Source: Gnetum montanum (taxonomy: Eukaryota; Streptophyta; Gnetopsida; Gnetales; Gnetaceae). From it: 64,000 bases of DNA. Below the pieces are notes generated by a model. It searched no databases and was not told the origin of the DNA. It was given only the letters and a program-made list of their open reading frames with translations. Below, one piece after another: positions 44,734 to 56,599 of this stretch (within the stretch, counting starts at the first letter, position 1; every line of letters starts with the position of its first letter). The position numbers were made by a program, and so were the translations under genes. Where the stretch lies: assembly GCA_015680685.1 (NCBI GenBank), contig MNCI01029516.1, positions 32,382 through 96,381 of the forward strand, read 5' to 3'.

Positions 44734-46620
44734 CTACAGATGTGAGATCATAGGGAAACATCCCTTAGGATGGTCGTATTGACATATCTTGCATCCACTA
44801 TCATTGTTTGTATCTGAGTCCACAACCTCTTCAATAATAGCAACTTTGCCCTTACCCTTGTTACATGCATTTTCTGCTTCTCTCTTTTTTCTTTTGTCAT
44901 GATTACTACTTTGCTCTCTAAACTCCTCCACTACTTTGAGAATAGTTTGAAATCTACTATCCAGGGAGTTCCACATTTGGTCTACCTTTGTCGATACTTC
45001 TGATGTTAACTTTTGGATAGGTAAGGTTTTCCTCTTCACCATCTCTTCAAGTGGTGACTCTTCCTCATCCTTACAAAATCTTACTCCCTTCTTTCGTAGA
45101 GAAGGATCTTAGTTATATGTTTCCACACACACTCTCTTTTGTAGCTCACCTTCTTCCTTAGCAACTTACTCCAGTAATCTGTGAATTTGATGGGACCTAA
45201 GCTCAAATAACCTTCCTTGGGCATAAGTCCCAAGGGTTCTTCTCATTTCATGCCTAAGCCCATCTACAAGATGGCATAGCTAATCCCACTACGAATAACT
45301 ATGGCCAAGACAATGATATAATATTCCATATTAGTGGTCTATGGTAGCATCCAAGGGTTCATGACTTTCTTTTTTCCATCCTTGTATTTGCTTTCATAGG
45401 TTAGACACCTGGGAGTATGTTTGGTACTTATCGTTGAATAGCTCTAACATAGTACTCCACCTACGAATGGATTCTGGTTCTAAGGACCGATACCAGCTTT
45501 CAGCTTCTTTTATTAGTGTCCATGGGAATAACTTAAGTTTTTGCCACTTGTTCTCTATGTTTTTCAAGGCACACACATCATGAAATTCTTGTAAGTGATT
45601 TTCAGGATCAGCATTATATCCCCCTTCAAATCGTGGGATGTTATTCATATCTAACCTCTTGATCCTACTATCTTTTTGGTGCCTTTTTGGAACTCTCACA
45701 ACCTCAATTATGTCTAGCATGCTTCAAGTAGCAAGTAGGGGTTCATCATGATCATCTTGTTTGTGGTGTCTATGGTGCCTACACTATTCCCTACTCTCCC
45801 TTCTTCTATGTCGTGATTCCCTAGAGTGCCCTCATCCTCTGTCTTGGCTCCTTCTTCTATGACTTCCACTTTGCTTACCCTTATCCTCATGATCTTTTTC
45901 TCTATGGTTGCATCTAGATACTAAAGGAGAGGGTGAAGGTGAAGAAGAAGGAGAAATGCCACCATGATGGTGTCTACTACCTTCTCTTCAGTGGTCTCTA
46001 CCTCAATCACAATTGCAATCAAAATGCCCACCTTTGTCATGTGCCCTTGTTCCTTTTTCAGACACTTTGTGTCCATGGGTATTAGCACCTAGGTTATGAA
46101 TAGTAGAATGAAGGTTCTGATACACAACCCCTTGGCCAAAGTCAAGGGGAGGAACATTGTTATGTGGGTGACTACCTGAGGGAGGTTAATCACCCTCAAT
46201 TTCACTTAAAATGTGGGGGGCATCCTTGGACCATTTTCCCTTCAAAGACTTATGGTGTCTCTCCTGTTGCAAATCCCTTTGATGTTGCACCTCTGTGGAA
46301 TTATAGTCTCTTGAATCATAGTCCTGCATAATGTATTCTGCGTGTAAGTGTTGCATGCCTATTTGTGTAAGAGCATGAAGAAGCATACTCGGGACTGAAC
46401 GGTTAGGAGGTAACACTATGTTACCTTCCAAGTCACGCCAATGTAGCTGTTCATCTTGATGGAGAATAAAGGTGAAGTTGGGTACATATTCATTGGGATG
46501 AATATATACCACATGAAACTGTTGAGGGATTGGCAGATCAGCGTCATGTGTATCTTGCCGCTGATTGCTTCTTGTGTTAGTCCTAGGTGGTGAAGTGCTT
46601 TTGTGTGAAGAAGAATACAT
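44734..46620 (-). pseudogene. Ty3 gag
   Basis: One frame from an ATG at 46620 to 44734 with several stops. The retrotransposon gag domain is clear at 45720-45394: NIPRFEGGYNADPENHLQEF, then WYRSLEPESIRRWSTM. A Cys/His knuckle-like CKICQYDHPKGC is at about 44780. The N-terminal 144 codons are polar and Gln/His-rich. The solo LTR at 46639 lies only 19 bp upstream of the start. Confidence 0.8.
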
Positions 46621-46633
46621 CTTGTCTTGTTTA

Positions 46634-46638
46634 GTGTG
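46634..46638. repeat. Target-site duplication of nested solo LTR
   Basis: GTGTG, repeated exactly at 47636-47640. Confidence 0.8.
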
Positions 46639-47635
46639 TGTTGAGACATGAATTGCATAGGCCGCGATATCGCATACGCGATATTACATCCAACGCAATA
46701 TCGCATCCCCTGCGATATCATGTCGTTCCCTGCGATATCATGTCATTCCCTATGATATCGCATACGCGATATCATGGTCTGCCGCCAAATCTATAAATAA
46801 GAGGCGACACTCCCCTCATTTCACATCATAGGCATAAAGTAGCGAAGCTTTGGTGGATTGATCACCCCAGAGATAGAATATTTTCCATGTGCCCGTAGTA
46901 GGAGTCCCCCAAGTGAACGGTTCTTTATTCGAGTAGCTTTGTATCTGAATGCAAGTTGTGTATGGCAATAAAGACGAGCTTTGTGGATAAACGTTGCAAT
47001 GCATGGATAGGTTTAATTAATGTTATTTATTGCTTTCCTAGTAACGCGGCATGAGTACGACTTGGTTACGAGCGTTGATGAATGTGTACGGCTAGCCAAG
47101 GAATCGGCTACTCATCGTGATTAGATTCTCTCACCCTTTTCTCCTAGAACGTGGGACAAGTATGACTTGATTACGAGCATCTCCAGATGTGTACGAATAG
47201 TCAAGGAATTGGTTGCTTGTCACACTTAGGTTAGTTAAGTGTCTTAGTACGACCGCTTCGAGCACGTGCGTTACGTGTGGTAATCCTAGTAACAATTAGC
47301 ATTTGGTAGCCACAGTTGCACAGTTCAGGGTGTGTACGGCAAATGGGAATGGATGCTGATGCTAGGACTTAGTGCTGTAGTTAGAATTAGCTTTAGTCTC
47401 TCAACCCTTTACCTCTTAGCATAGGAGAAAACCATAAAATACCAAAAAAATTATATACCTCGAACTTACTTAACCATACACCGTGACAACAACAAGTAAG
47501 TCTGGGAGGAGAACGACTAATTAATCCCAAGTGTTCCTTGCGGTGTTTAGGCATTTAGTCTGTAGAGTTCGACCGGATCATGCGTGCTATGCTCATTTCG
47601 TATGGTTGAGTGTAGGGGTACCTCGCCACTCATTA
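46639..47635 (+). mobile_element. Solo LTR nested in Ty3 leader, opposite orientation
   Basis: 997 bp, beginning TGTTGAGACATG and ending CCACTCATTA, with target duplication GTGTG on both sides. TATAAATA is at 46792-46799. Its U3 carries about seven CGATAT-type palindromes in about 130 bp. It is the same family as 11833-12823 and as its host element's LTRs, and its promoter points away from the host's gag. Confidence 0.9.
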
Positions 47636-47734
47636 GTGTGCAATGTACTATTATCTTTTCCTTAACCAACCCTACGGGTTCGTTCCAATGATGTGAATGA
47701 TTTCCTAAGTTCTACTTAGGGCATAAACAACTAA

Positions 47735-47754
47735 GTCCCCAGCAATGGCACCAA
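47735..47754 (-). other. Ty3 primer-binding site
   Basis: The minus strand reads TTGGTGCCATTGCTGGGGAC, directly after the 5' LTR end. It resembles the Athila/Tat-type site TGGCGCCGTTGCCGGGGA; the tRNA is not assigned. Confidence 0.8.
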
Positions 47755-48548
47755 TGATGAGTAGCAAGGTACCCCTATACTCAACCATACGAATACAAGC
47801 ATTTTACGCATGATCCCGTTGAATTCCAAGGACTAAGTGCCTATGCACCTTTGTGGAACAAGAACGGGTTGGTTAATTGTTATCTTCCCAAACTTACTTG
47901 TATGTCATGATTGTATGATTAGGTAAGCTTGAGGCATATGATTTCTATGGCTTTTATGTGTTTTATATCCTGCGCTAGTAAGGAGGGGGAGAGAGATAAC
48001 TAAGTAACTAATCTAATTTAACTACTCATTAACTAAGTTCTAATTACTCCTAACACCAATATCCATTCCCACTCACTGTACACATCCTGAACCAGTGAAA
48101 TGCTACTAGGATTACCAAACGCTAATTGTCACTAGGTTACCAAGCGCTACACGTATGCTCGAAGTGGTTGTACTGAGTGTATTTAACTAAGAGAGTTGTA
48201 GGGTGAGAGAAATCATTAATCAACTAGGAAAGCATTAAATAATAATTAACACTAATTAATCTATTCTGTATGCTGCAAGGTTTATCATAAAGTTCATCTT
48301 TATTGCTGTACACATAGTGTGCTTAGGTACACAATGCTCGAATAAAGATCCATTCACTCTATGACTCCTACTACGGGCACACAGAAATAATTCTAACTCT
48401 AGAGGGAAAACATGACAAGAGTTTGGCTAAGGGACTAACTGTTTAATGTGGAAACCAAGGGTGTCACCTCTTATTTATAGGCTAGGAGATAAGCCCCGAT
48501 ATCAAGTATCCAACATTGCATGGTTGGATCCGATATCATGGTTCATCA
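47755..48548 (-). repeat. Ty3 element 5' LTR
   Basis: 794 bp, matching 37981-38761. TATAAATA lies at 48479-48472. Its U3 lacks part of the palindrome array seen in the 3' LTR, and other differences are frequent, so the insertion is not recent. Confidence 0.9.
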
Positions 48549-48731
48549 GGGTTGCATCAACATGTACCTATTGAGGTAGCTGTGATATCACATCTATGAC
48601 ATCACAGATGCCATATAACAAATACAATGTAGCAACCAACTAAGATGAACCAGTAGGAATGCTACAATGTAGATGTGCTATAGCATCTATGATATAGCAT
48701 TTAAGATATCTTAGCCACTGATGCTTCATCA
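48549..48731 (-). mobile_element. Old solo LTR, right part (U3)
   Basis: Continues the LTR cut at 37980 and ends GCTTCATCA. It contains palindromic words such as GCTATAGC and GTGATATCAC. Flank ATTAG follows. Confidence 0.6.
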
Positions 48732-50163
48732 ATTAGTTATCAATTTTAGATTTTTAGGCATTCAATGAGCCTTAAAAGATGAGTTTTTGGTTATATTCTT
48801 AATTTTTTGTTATTTGGAGACTAAGATAACTAAATATAAGTTGCATAGTTTTTCATAATGATGTGAAAAATGATGTTAGCAATTTGTTGTGATCTACATT
48901 GCAATGTTGGGATGGGATTATAACAAACCAAGAAGGCATCTTTGGAATCTACATTGTAAAGATGAACAACTTTTCCTTCTATGTTGTTGGCATCCAACAT
49001 TATTTCAGGGGTTAGAAATGTAAAAAATGACTTCAAACCCTAGCTTTATAGCTAAAATTTTGGTAGCTATTAGAATAGAAACATTATCAAAAGTGATTAA
49101 AATATGGTTAAACTTGGTTAGAACATTACCTAACATCCCATGCAAGTTGAAAAATAGTTTTTCAACAAATGAAATTAGCTAATGAATGCACACTCAATAA
49201 AATTCCAGAACCTAAAGGAGTAAAACACAAATTAACCTATCTAAAATTGACAACGCTGCAAAAGGAATCCTGCATGACTCTGATCTCCCAAATAGGCTCT
49301 AAATCTTAGACAAAATCATAGATCAACAATAAAATCTAAACAAGGTCTAAAATGAGATTTGAAAAAATGACCTATTGTAGGTTGTAGTTGATAATGCACA
49401 TCTAGATCTAGCTTTCTAGTCAATTCATCAAAGTCTCCTTATTTGGCTCTATCTTCCATATGTTAGCAAGATAAGACAAAAGAATGCTCTCTCATGAAAT
49501 AGTTGTCAAGCTTATATTCTTGTAATTGTTTGGTAGCATTGGGAAAAGGGAAGTTCTTATGGATAAAACTAAATTAAAAATAAATTCTAATTTTGAAAAT
49601 ATGTTTAAAACTTGTTTCTCTCATAGGCTATTAACCAACGTTGGCCTAATGGACACTCTCTAATGGTGAGCTTATAACTATATCTAACCCCATGTTAATA
49701 ATTATTTTTGAGGTCAACTAATAACAAAGTTTAAGGTCAAAACATAACTACAAGATATGCTAAAAATAAAATTAAAATTAAAATCAAAATCTAAAAATAT
49801 AATTTTACTAAAAATACAAATTGTTCAAACAAAGATTACCAAAATCAACGTAGTATTCCATGTATTAATAATCTATCTAATGGCTACTAATTGCTTTCTC
49901 AAAAATCCAACAAATGGATTAGTGCACATATGCCAAATTAAAAGAAAAATCCAAAAATTATAAAAAAATACTAAAAATCATAGAATTACTAAAAATATGA
50001 AAAAAATTAAATTAAAATAAAATGAAAATAAAAAAAGAAAAAGAAAATATTAGAATATAAAAAATAAAAGGCCATTAAAAAGGACATAGCTAGATACCTA
50101 GATTTAATTACAAAAGCATAGTCAATATAAGAAAAAGGGTTAATAATCATAGACATAGGTTAG
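48732..50163. other. AT-rich non-coding DNA
   Basis: No domain or element end recognised. A Lys/Ile-rich patch near 49757-50060 is low-complexity. Confidence 0.5.
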
Positions 50164-50767
50164 TGATGAGTAGTGAGGTACCCCTACGCTCAACCATATA
50201 AATATGAGCATGTATGTGCGATTTGGTCGAACTTCGCGAACGAACTAGTTGTGGCACCTAGACAGTTATATGTTGATCGTAGTTCACTATTCCCACTTGG
50301 ACTAGTATTTTCTTTGTCACATATGGTTTAGTCCGGAATGAGGTGTATGATGTGGTTTCTACTCCTATGCTACTTCGAAGGATAATGAGAAGTAACTTAA
50401 TTAGGCTAATGAGCAATACAAAATAAAATCTAAGCTAGCCTAAGTGTGATGAGTATTTGTCCCTAATCATCTGTACGCATCTTGGACTTTGTGTACTACT
50501 TCTAGGATTACCAAGTGCACCTCACTTGAGANACATACTCATTCTACGTTAATAACAAGAGTAGTAAATGACAATAAAATAAATATTAACTAAGAAAACA
50601 AAAATAAATAATTAGCAATTAAATAATTAAAAACTAAGTGAATGTTGTAATGATGGAGTAATCTTGATCTTTATTGCNTCATGTATACAATATTGTACCC
50701 AGGTTGCAATATCGTGTACCCAATATCATGTACCCGATATTAGGGCCTAGCAAACCGCAATTCATCA
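50164..50767 (-). repeat. 3' LTR of a related Ty3-type element
   Basis: 604 bp. Left end TGATGAGTAGTGAGGTACCC; right end AATTCATCA followed by TACCCCCATGACTGAATAAA, the same purine tract (inverted) as at 38762. U3 has repeated GTACCC(A/G)ATAT words. It has two N bases. The matching 5' LTR is not found to the right. Confidence 0.8.
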
Positions 50768-53400
50768 TACCCCCATGACTGAATAAAAACTCATCCTTGA
50801 GTCAAAAAAAAAATGAGGAACAAGTTCATTTTATTACACAATGGATAGGTATGGGATTATGGACTAACTATGGATTATTTCATGCCGTAGTGTGGGACTA
50901 GAAAAAATAAAATTGGGACACCAACAAACAATACAAAATTTTTCAAAACTCATGTGGTTCCTGGTGGTAGTGGCTTCTCCATGGGCTTTTTTCCTTTATC
51001 TTGTGCTCCAAGCTTCTGAAATGGATACTTTTGTAGGAGTGCTTGAAGTTTTTCCTTCTCTGTCGAAGAATCATTTGCCATTCATGCTGATGTTCTAATG
51101 TTTGACAGAGTCGACACCTCCCATGAACACAGTAGTTGCATAAACATCTAATTAACTTTGACATACCATGTGGCAAATAGTTATCATTCCTCCTCGTAGG
51201 CTTTGGCTTTGTCTCTAAATTCCTAATAATCTATAAGCCATCGAGCGAATTCTACTGCTATCCTTTTGGCCTTGATAGCTAGCTTTTACCACTTCTAGTT
51301 GAGAGTTTCCTCCCTCTAATCTCTGTAATTTCTTCTTGTGTTCAGAAAAATCTATCTCATATTTGGCATAAGTGGCAGCTACCTACTTCTCTAGCTTAGT
51401 CCTCAGGTGCCCTGCTATCAACATGGCTAAGTTGGCATACTACAGATTTTCCAACTCCATGTATTTTATGAGATCCTAAATCTATAAGTCCTGACTCTTT
51501 AATTCTGCTTAGTGGATAAAGGCATAAGTGTCCAGTATGGCTTTCCAGTTAGTGTGTTGAGCACTGAAAGAGTTAATGTGGTCCTTAGCCATACAGATTT
51601 ATTTTTTGATGATCTCTTTATACATCCCCACCTAATCCTAGAAATGTTCCTTCAATTTTTCATGCTGCTTAGCTCATTTTTCCATGTGCTTATTTCAATG
51701 GTCATCTTCGTTTGATGGCGTGTACCTCCTCCATTGAGAGGGTTTTGTTCTCTCTGGCTATGTGACTTATGTCTTGGTTTACTCTTATTAGTTGTTCTCA
51801 CATTTGCTAGAAACTTTCCTCAAGAACATTATTCTATTTTTCAACTATCATCAACCAAATAATTTTAGCAGCAAGGAGTTTATTCTCTTCTTATAAGGCC
51901 TTGAGTGCTTTTGCATGTGCATATTTCTAAACTTGTGCTTTTGAAACATCCTAATCAACCTTCTCCTTTTCCATTTCCACCCTTTTATTCTCCACTAATA
52001 ATTTATTTAGCTACTCTATCCTAAATGATTCTAGCTGACTAGCTGGAACAAGTTGGGATGGATTCTTTTGTTCAGCTTGTAGGGTAATGAACTTTTCTTG
52101 GAGTCTCCTCAACTCATCTTCTACGTGTTTGACCCTTACGTTAGCCATGACTAGCTTTCCCTTAGTGGAAATGAGGTCTGATTGTGCCACTGTGACATCC
52201 TGGGAAATGTTAAACAAGGAAATTATTACTTGTCCTATTTGCAGTAAGCAATCCAAAGCATTCTCATGTTCTGCAGGAGTCATTGAGGTACTAGCTAGAA
52301 CTTGAGCATCACATGCTTTTGTGAAATCTACTGGTGGCACAATAGGGATGTTAAATGATTCTTTGACATGGTCCATAACCACCTCTACTACTCCAACTGC
52401 ATCCTAGTGTTGCATGACCATCACTGTGGCACCTTCACCAGTTTCCAATTGTACTTGAAATGATACAACATTTCTAGAGATCTGTTGTGACCAATGCGAT
52501 TCCCATTCTTCTATTTGAATTGAGACCTTGCCCCTTGTAGGATCGATTAATATGATGGGATGTATGACATCATCAATCACCTTGAAGAGATTGGCCTCAT
52601 CCCTACTTCCCAAACTGACCACTTTTATGATGGCCTTGAGATGGCTCATCAATGGTCAGTAATCTTGCAATGGCGGTGGAAGTTGCTAGTCCTATTGACC
52701 TGTGGGCTACATGATGGGCCCTACTTCTTGTTGTTGGTTGAACCTTGTGTTTGGAAGTTGGATAGGACCTAATATTTGAGGTGCAATGGGCCCAACCATA
52801 TATTCTTATTTAGGCTCCAATGTCTTACCAACATCTTTTCTTGGTACTGGTGGCTTCAGTAATTTGACATATGAAACATTTTGAGCTTTTCTGAGGACAT
52901 CATTAGTGTACCCTAGATTGTTGGCAGAGCTTCCTAATTAGACATGGAAAGGAGAGTGAGAACTTTCCTATCTTTTGTTCTTCAAACCGCCTTAATATCT
53001 CTATTAAATACAAATGGGAAAAATTAGCATCAACCTTGCCCATCAATATTGCACTTCCTTTGGCCACATAGGTAGAAATCCTATTTAACTCCTTTGTTAG
53101 GAAAATGTGATAGGTGCCAATTTTGAAATAAATGTGATAGGCGCTAATTTTTGAACACATTCCTGGGACAACGTGAGATATTGTCCTTGTTTAGGTGCCC
53201 TGACCTCTCCACCTTTTGCTTGACTAGATTGTGTAGTAATAGGGATTTCTTGATGGATGCTGAACGATTGTGCCTCCTATTTTGCATGTTTCACATGAGG
53301 TCCTTAGCCTCTACCTCTTCTCAGGTGTTTGGCTACACCTTAAGAAGGTCCTCCATGTTGTCCTCATTTAGGGGCCATCTGTAATCACACAAACATCAAT
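50768..53400 (-). pseudogene. Coiled-coil ORF in a Ty3-type element lacking gag-pol
   Basis: No gag or pol domain is present behind the 3' LTR. The minus strand instead encodes a long decayed protein. An N-terminal piece (53160-52903) ends IGKFSLSFPCLIRKLC, reminiscent of the conserved segment of the plant transposon protein domain PF20167. Frames at 52652-52404 and 52382-52011 share one register and are separated by one stop. The second has heptad-like HVEDELRRLQEKFITLQAEQ, and similar sequence (LVENKRVEMEKEKVD) continues downstream to about 51300. It may be a non-autonomous element or an accessory ORF of an Athila-like element. The domain link is by eye. Confidence 0.45.
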
Positions 53401-53689
53401 TTCTAGTAAGGTTATTTAAAGAAGTTCAATTATCTCATACCTTACTCATTACCTTTAATAAATATTGAATTATTTGCTTAGTGTAATTTTAGAGTTAGAA
53501 ATTTTTTAAGGAAGTTCTCTTAAAAGTTTTAATGTTGGGCTCAATTTTCTCAAGTGACTCCAATAATAGTTTAAATGATTTGGGTGAAGCAAGAGAACTA
53601 GTTTGGCATGAGTTTTTAACATTTCCTAATAGTACTTACTCCTATGATATCCTTTGGGTGATAGAAAATTTTTAAAAATTTATGCACAA

Positions 53690-54640
53690 ATTACACCATA
53701 CCCCTCCCCCATGCCTGAGTTAAATACTCTAGGTTTAATTAGGTTTGATTAGAAAAGAAATTGTAGTGTTAATGAATGAAATATTGACAGTTGAATGTTA
53801 GACTCTCAAAGCACTAAAAATTGTGGAAGAAAATTTGAACAACTCCCCCCCCCATATTACTATTGAAAATGACTTCTGTAGCACATGGGGCCCCCATATA
53901 TATAGTTTTTATAGATACGATAGCATGTACTTGATATCGCGTTGTACCCAATATCGGGTACCCGATATCGCATCCTATCCAAAATAGGCTACTTAGTAAA
54001 ATTGATGGTTTTTTTTTGAGTTTTTAACAACCAAAATGAAGGATTTGAAGTAGACTTGAAAGGTTTAGGGTAATTTCAAGTGGAAATGAAGGCACAAAAA
54101 GTGTAATGAAATGGAGTTATATAATGAAGTTCTTTGAAAAGGGTGAGGAAAAAGGACATGTAGTGGTTCTAGGGAACGTTTGGTTGAAATAATGACAAAG
54201 AAAAGAATAGATTCAACAATGTAATACTGGAAGGGTATAAAATGATGTGGTGGTGTGCAACAAGTATAAATTACAAAAGGCACACAAGTGGGTCCTCCCT
54301 AAAGAAGGTTCCAACCTATCATGCCCTTGTGTAACCACACCTTAAAATGTTTGTAGGCACTAGAAGGGTTAAATGCAATTTTCACATGTGCAATAAAACA
54401 AACACATGTTAAATACCACTGTGATGAGGTATGAATTCTATGCCACACATGATACTAGTTAGAAGTACTTGGACCATGAGATGAGACAAATTGTAGAAGG
54501 GATTGTAGAGATTAGGGTGTGAGGTAACTTATCCTAGGCACAATGAATCCAAAGTGTTGTGCATGTATAGAGTACCATTAGCCTTTCTCTCCAAGATCAA
54601 AATCAAGCCCATACTTCTAATCAGTGGCATCACATTATTT
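53690..54640 (-). mobile_element. Fragment of a related element: U3 and 3' region
   Basis: 53930-53990 has GATATCGC and GGTACCCGATATCGC-type palindromes like the family U3, and a TATATATA lies at about 53905. 54290-54400 matches the 3' non-coding region of the Ty3 element near 39525-39620. The order is the same as in the intact element. Confidence 0.5.
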
Positions 54641-54654
54641 CATCTTGATAATAG

Positions 54655-54825
54655 ACAACCATAAGAGCATCATGATGGTAAGGTGTACGATCACTTGGCA
54701 TGTTTAGGCGACAAAGCAAATACTAGTCCAGGTGGGAAGACAACAAACTGCGATCAATGTATAACTATCTAGGTGCCACAACTAGTCCATCTATGGAGTT
54801 CAACTAAATCGTGTGTACCAGTAGT
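54655..54825 (+). repeat. Fragment of Ty3-type LTR U5
   Basis: AACTATCTAGGTGCCACAAC and CTAGTCCATCTATGGAGTTC match the end of the solo LTR at 12715-12780. It is truncated on both sides. Confidence 0.65.
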
Positions 54826-55545
54826 GAGGTTTTTCCAAGAGTTACCAGTAAGTCCCTTTGGAGATGTCTAGATAAAATATACATTTGTTTTGGAATTTTT
54901 GGATTTCTTTGGATTTTTAGATTTCCTTTGGATTTTTGAGATATTTTGTGGCCCTTTTGAACTTTGAAAAAATGTTGGAAAAATTGTGACATTTCTAGTT
55001 TTGAAAACATTTTTGAATATTTTATTGGAAATCTTTGTTAGCCCAAAGACCTGAGATTTTTAGTCTTGAACCTTTATGCTCCATGAAAAGGGAAATTTAA
55101 TAACCTTTGTTACTTGGGCAGACTCCTCCTAGATTTCAATGTAGAGAGCCTAGGATAGATAAGGAAGCATTGGAAGAGGAATGTTGAATGAAAGGTGGAC
55201 TAATCTTATACAAAATGGACCCTCTTAACTTGAAAAATAGTTGCTATATATTTTGTATTTTTGTAAAATAAAAATCATGTACACTTTGGGGCTACTTGGG
55301 TCATGTATTGTGCAAACCCCCTTTTTCATTAGATAAATTTTATAAAATTATTTGTATGATTATTATGAAATTTGGATGCCCTATATTACTTTACTATATT
55401 TATGATTCTGATCAACAATTTTTAACTATTTTGTAGTCTTCCTTTGTTAGTATTCTAGGTTAAATCTAGATCCTTGAGGTTTTGTAGCATCTTTATTAGT
55501 TATTTATAGGATATATTATAGATAATTAATGAGGGTGTTACAGAG
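54826..55545. other. Non-coding DNA
   Basis: AT-rich with no readable domain. GGGTGTTACA near 55527 resembles an LTR end but no partner was found. Confidence 0.4.
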
Positions 55546-55612
55546 ATGGTTCGTGGGTTGTCCAAACTATACTTGTAAAGCTTATAAAAAAGGATAGCAA
55601 ATAAGTTTAATT

Positions 55613-56344
55613 TTGGGTAAGAAAAATTGCATCTGTACCTCTTGTCCTTTAGATTTACTTCACATAGGTTTGGTTGGTCCTTCTCAAATTGTTAGTTTGG
55701 GAAAGAACATGTATTTCTTGACTACTGTTAATGATTTCTCATGTTTTACTTTGGTTGAGTTCTTATATCACAAGGATGAAGTTTTTGATCATTTTATTAG
55801 AATTTGTGATTAGATATAGAACAAAAAAGATAATGGTATTAAGGTCATCAAAAGTGACAATGGAGGAGAATCCAAGAATGCTAAATTTGAACAATACTAT
55901 TAGATGAATGACATTCTACATCAATTCTCTAATCCTATGACTCCTCAATAGAATGGTATTATGGAAAGAACAAATAGAATCTTGAATGAAATGAGAAGAA
56001 CTATCTTAAATGACAAAAATACTCATCACTTATGACCTGAAGTGATCAATACTACTTACTATGTCTCCAATAGAGTTCTAGGAAGAAGATTCACTACCAA
56101 AAATCCTTATGAATTATGGACTAGTAGAAAGCAAGATTATGGTTATTTTCATGTTTTTGGCTCAAAATGTTATATTCTTAATGATAAAGATGCTTTAAGA
56201 AAATTTAATTCCAAAACTGATGAGGAAATTTTCCTAGGATATTCAATAGTTAGTAGGGCTTATAGAGTTTTCAACAAAAGAAGTAATAATGTGGAGGAAA
56301 ACATAAATGTTAAAATAGATGATAGTAATGATCCTACTCCATAA
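55613..56344 (+). pseudogene. Copia integrase, second copy
   Basis: Contains LDLLHIGLVGPSQIVSLGKN (first Asp replaced by Gly), IKSDNGGESKN (second Asp kept), NGIMERTN (Glu kept), and the open frame 56042-56344 with YELWTSRKQDYGYFHVFGSK. Stops interrupt the core. The equivalent part in the first copy is 23220-23995. Confidence 0.85.
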
Positions 56345-56599
56345 TTTGATGATGAAAAAGTTCCTATCCATAAGATATCTAGTGCTTCCCAAGTTTGATT
56401 GATAAATATTTTGAAATAGAAAGTGAGCATGATGTTACTTCTCCATCTTAACCAAAAATGCCTAGACTTCATATATCACATTTTCTCAATGATGTTATTG
56501 GTTAAGTAAAAGATGGAATTTTAACTAGGAGCCAAAAAAAAGAAAAAAAGAAAAAAAAATAAATGTGTGCTTATGCTACATATCTTTCACAATTTGAAC

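Larger units (their letters stand above)
37981..48548 (-). mobile_element. Athila/Tat-like Ty3 retrotransposon, decayed
   Basis: A 10.6-kb element on the minus strand. It has LTRs at 37981-38761 (3') and 47755-48548 (5'), a PBS left of the 5' LTR, a purine tract right of the 3' LTR, and gag, protease, RT, RNase H and integrase in Ty3 order. Flanks GGGCT (37976-37980) and GGGTT (48549-48553) are a target duplication with one change. It carries a 997-bp solo LTR insertion. A long non-coding stretch (about 2.1 kb) follows integrase, as in Athila/Tat relatives. Gag, pol and integrase lie in different frames with many stops. Confidence 0.9.

Noticed and set aside
53151-53384. 77-codon plus-strand frame with Cys/Phe-rich sequence
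   Set aside because: Lies opposite the coiled-coil element's minus-strand coding sequence and shows no domain.
55520-55540. Possible LTR end GGGTGTTACA left of the second copia copy
   Set aside because: It resembles the LTR end at 61892 but no matching LTR start or primer-binding site was found.
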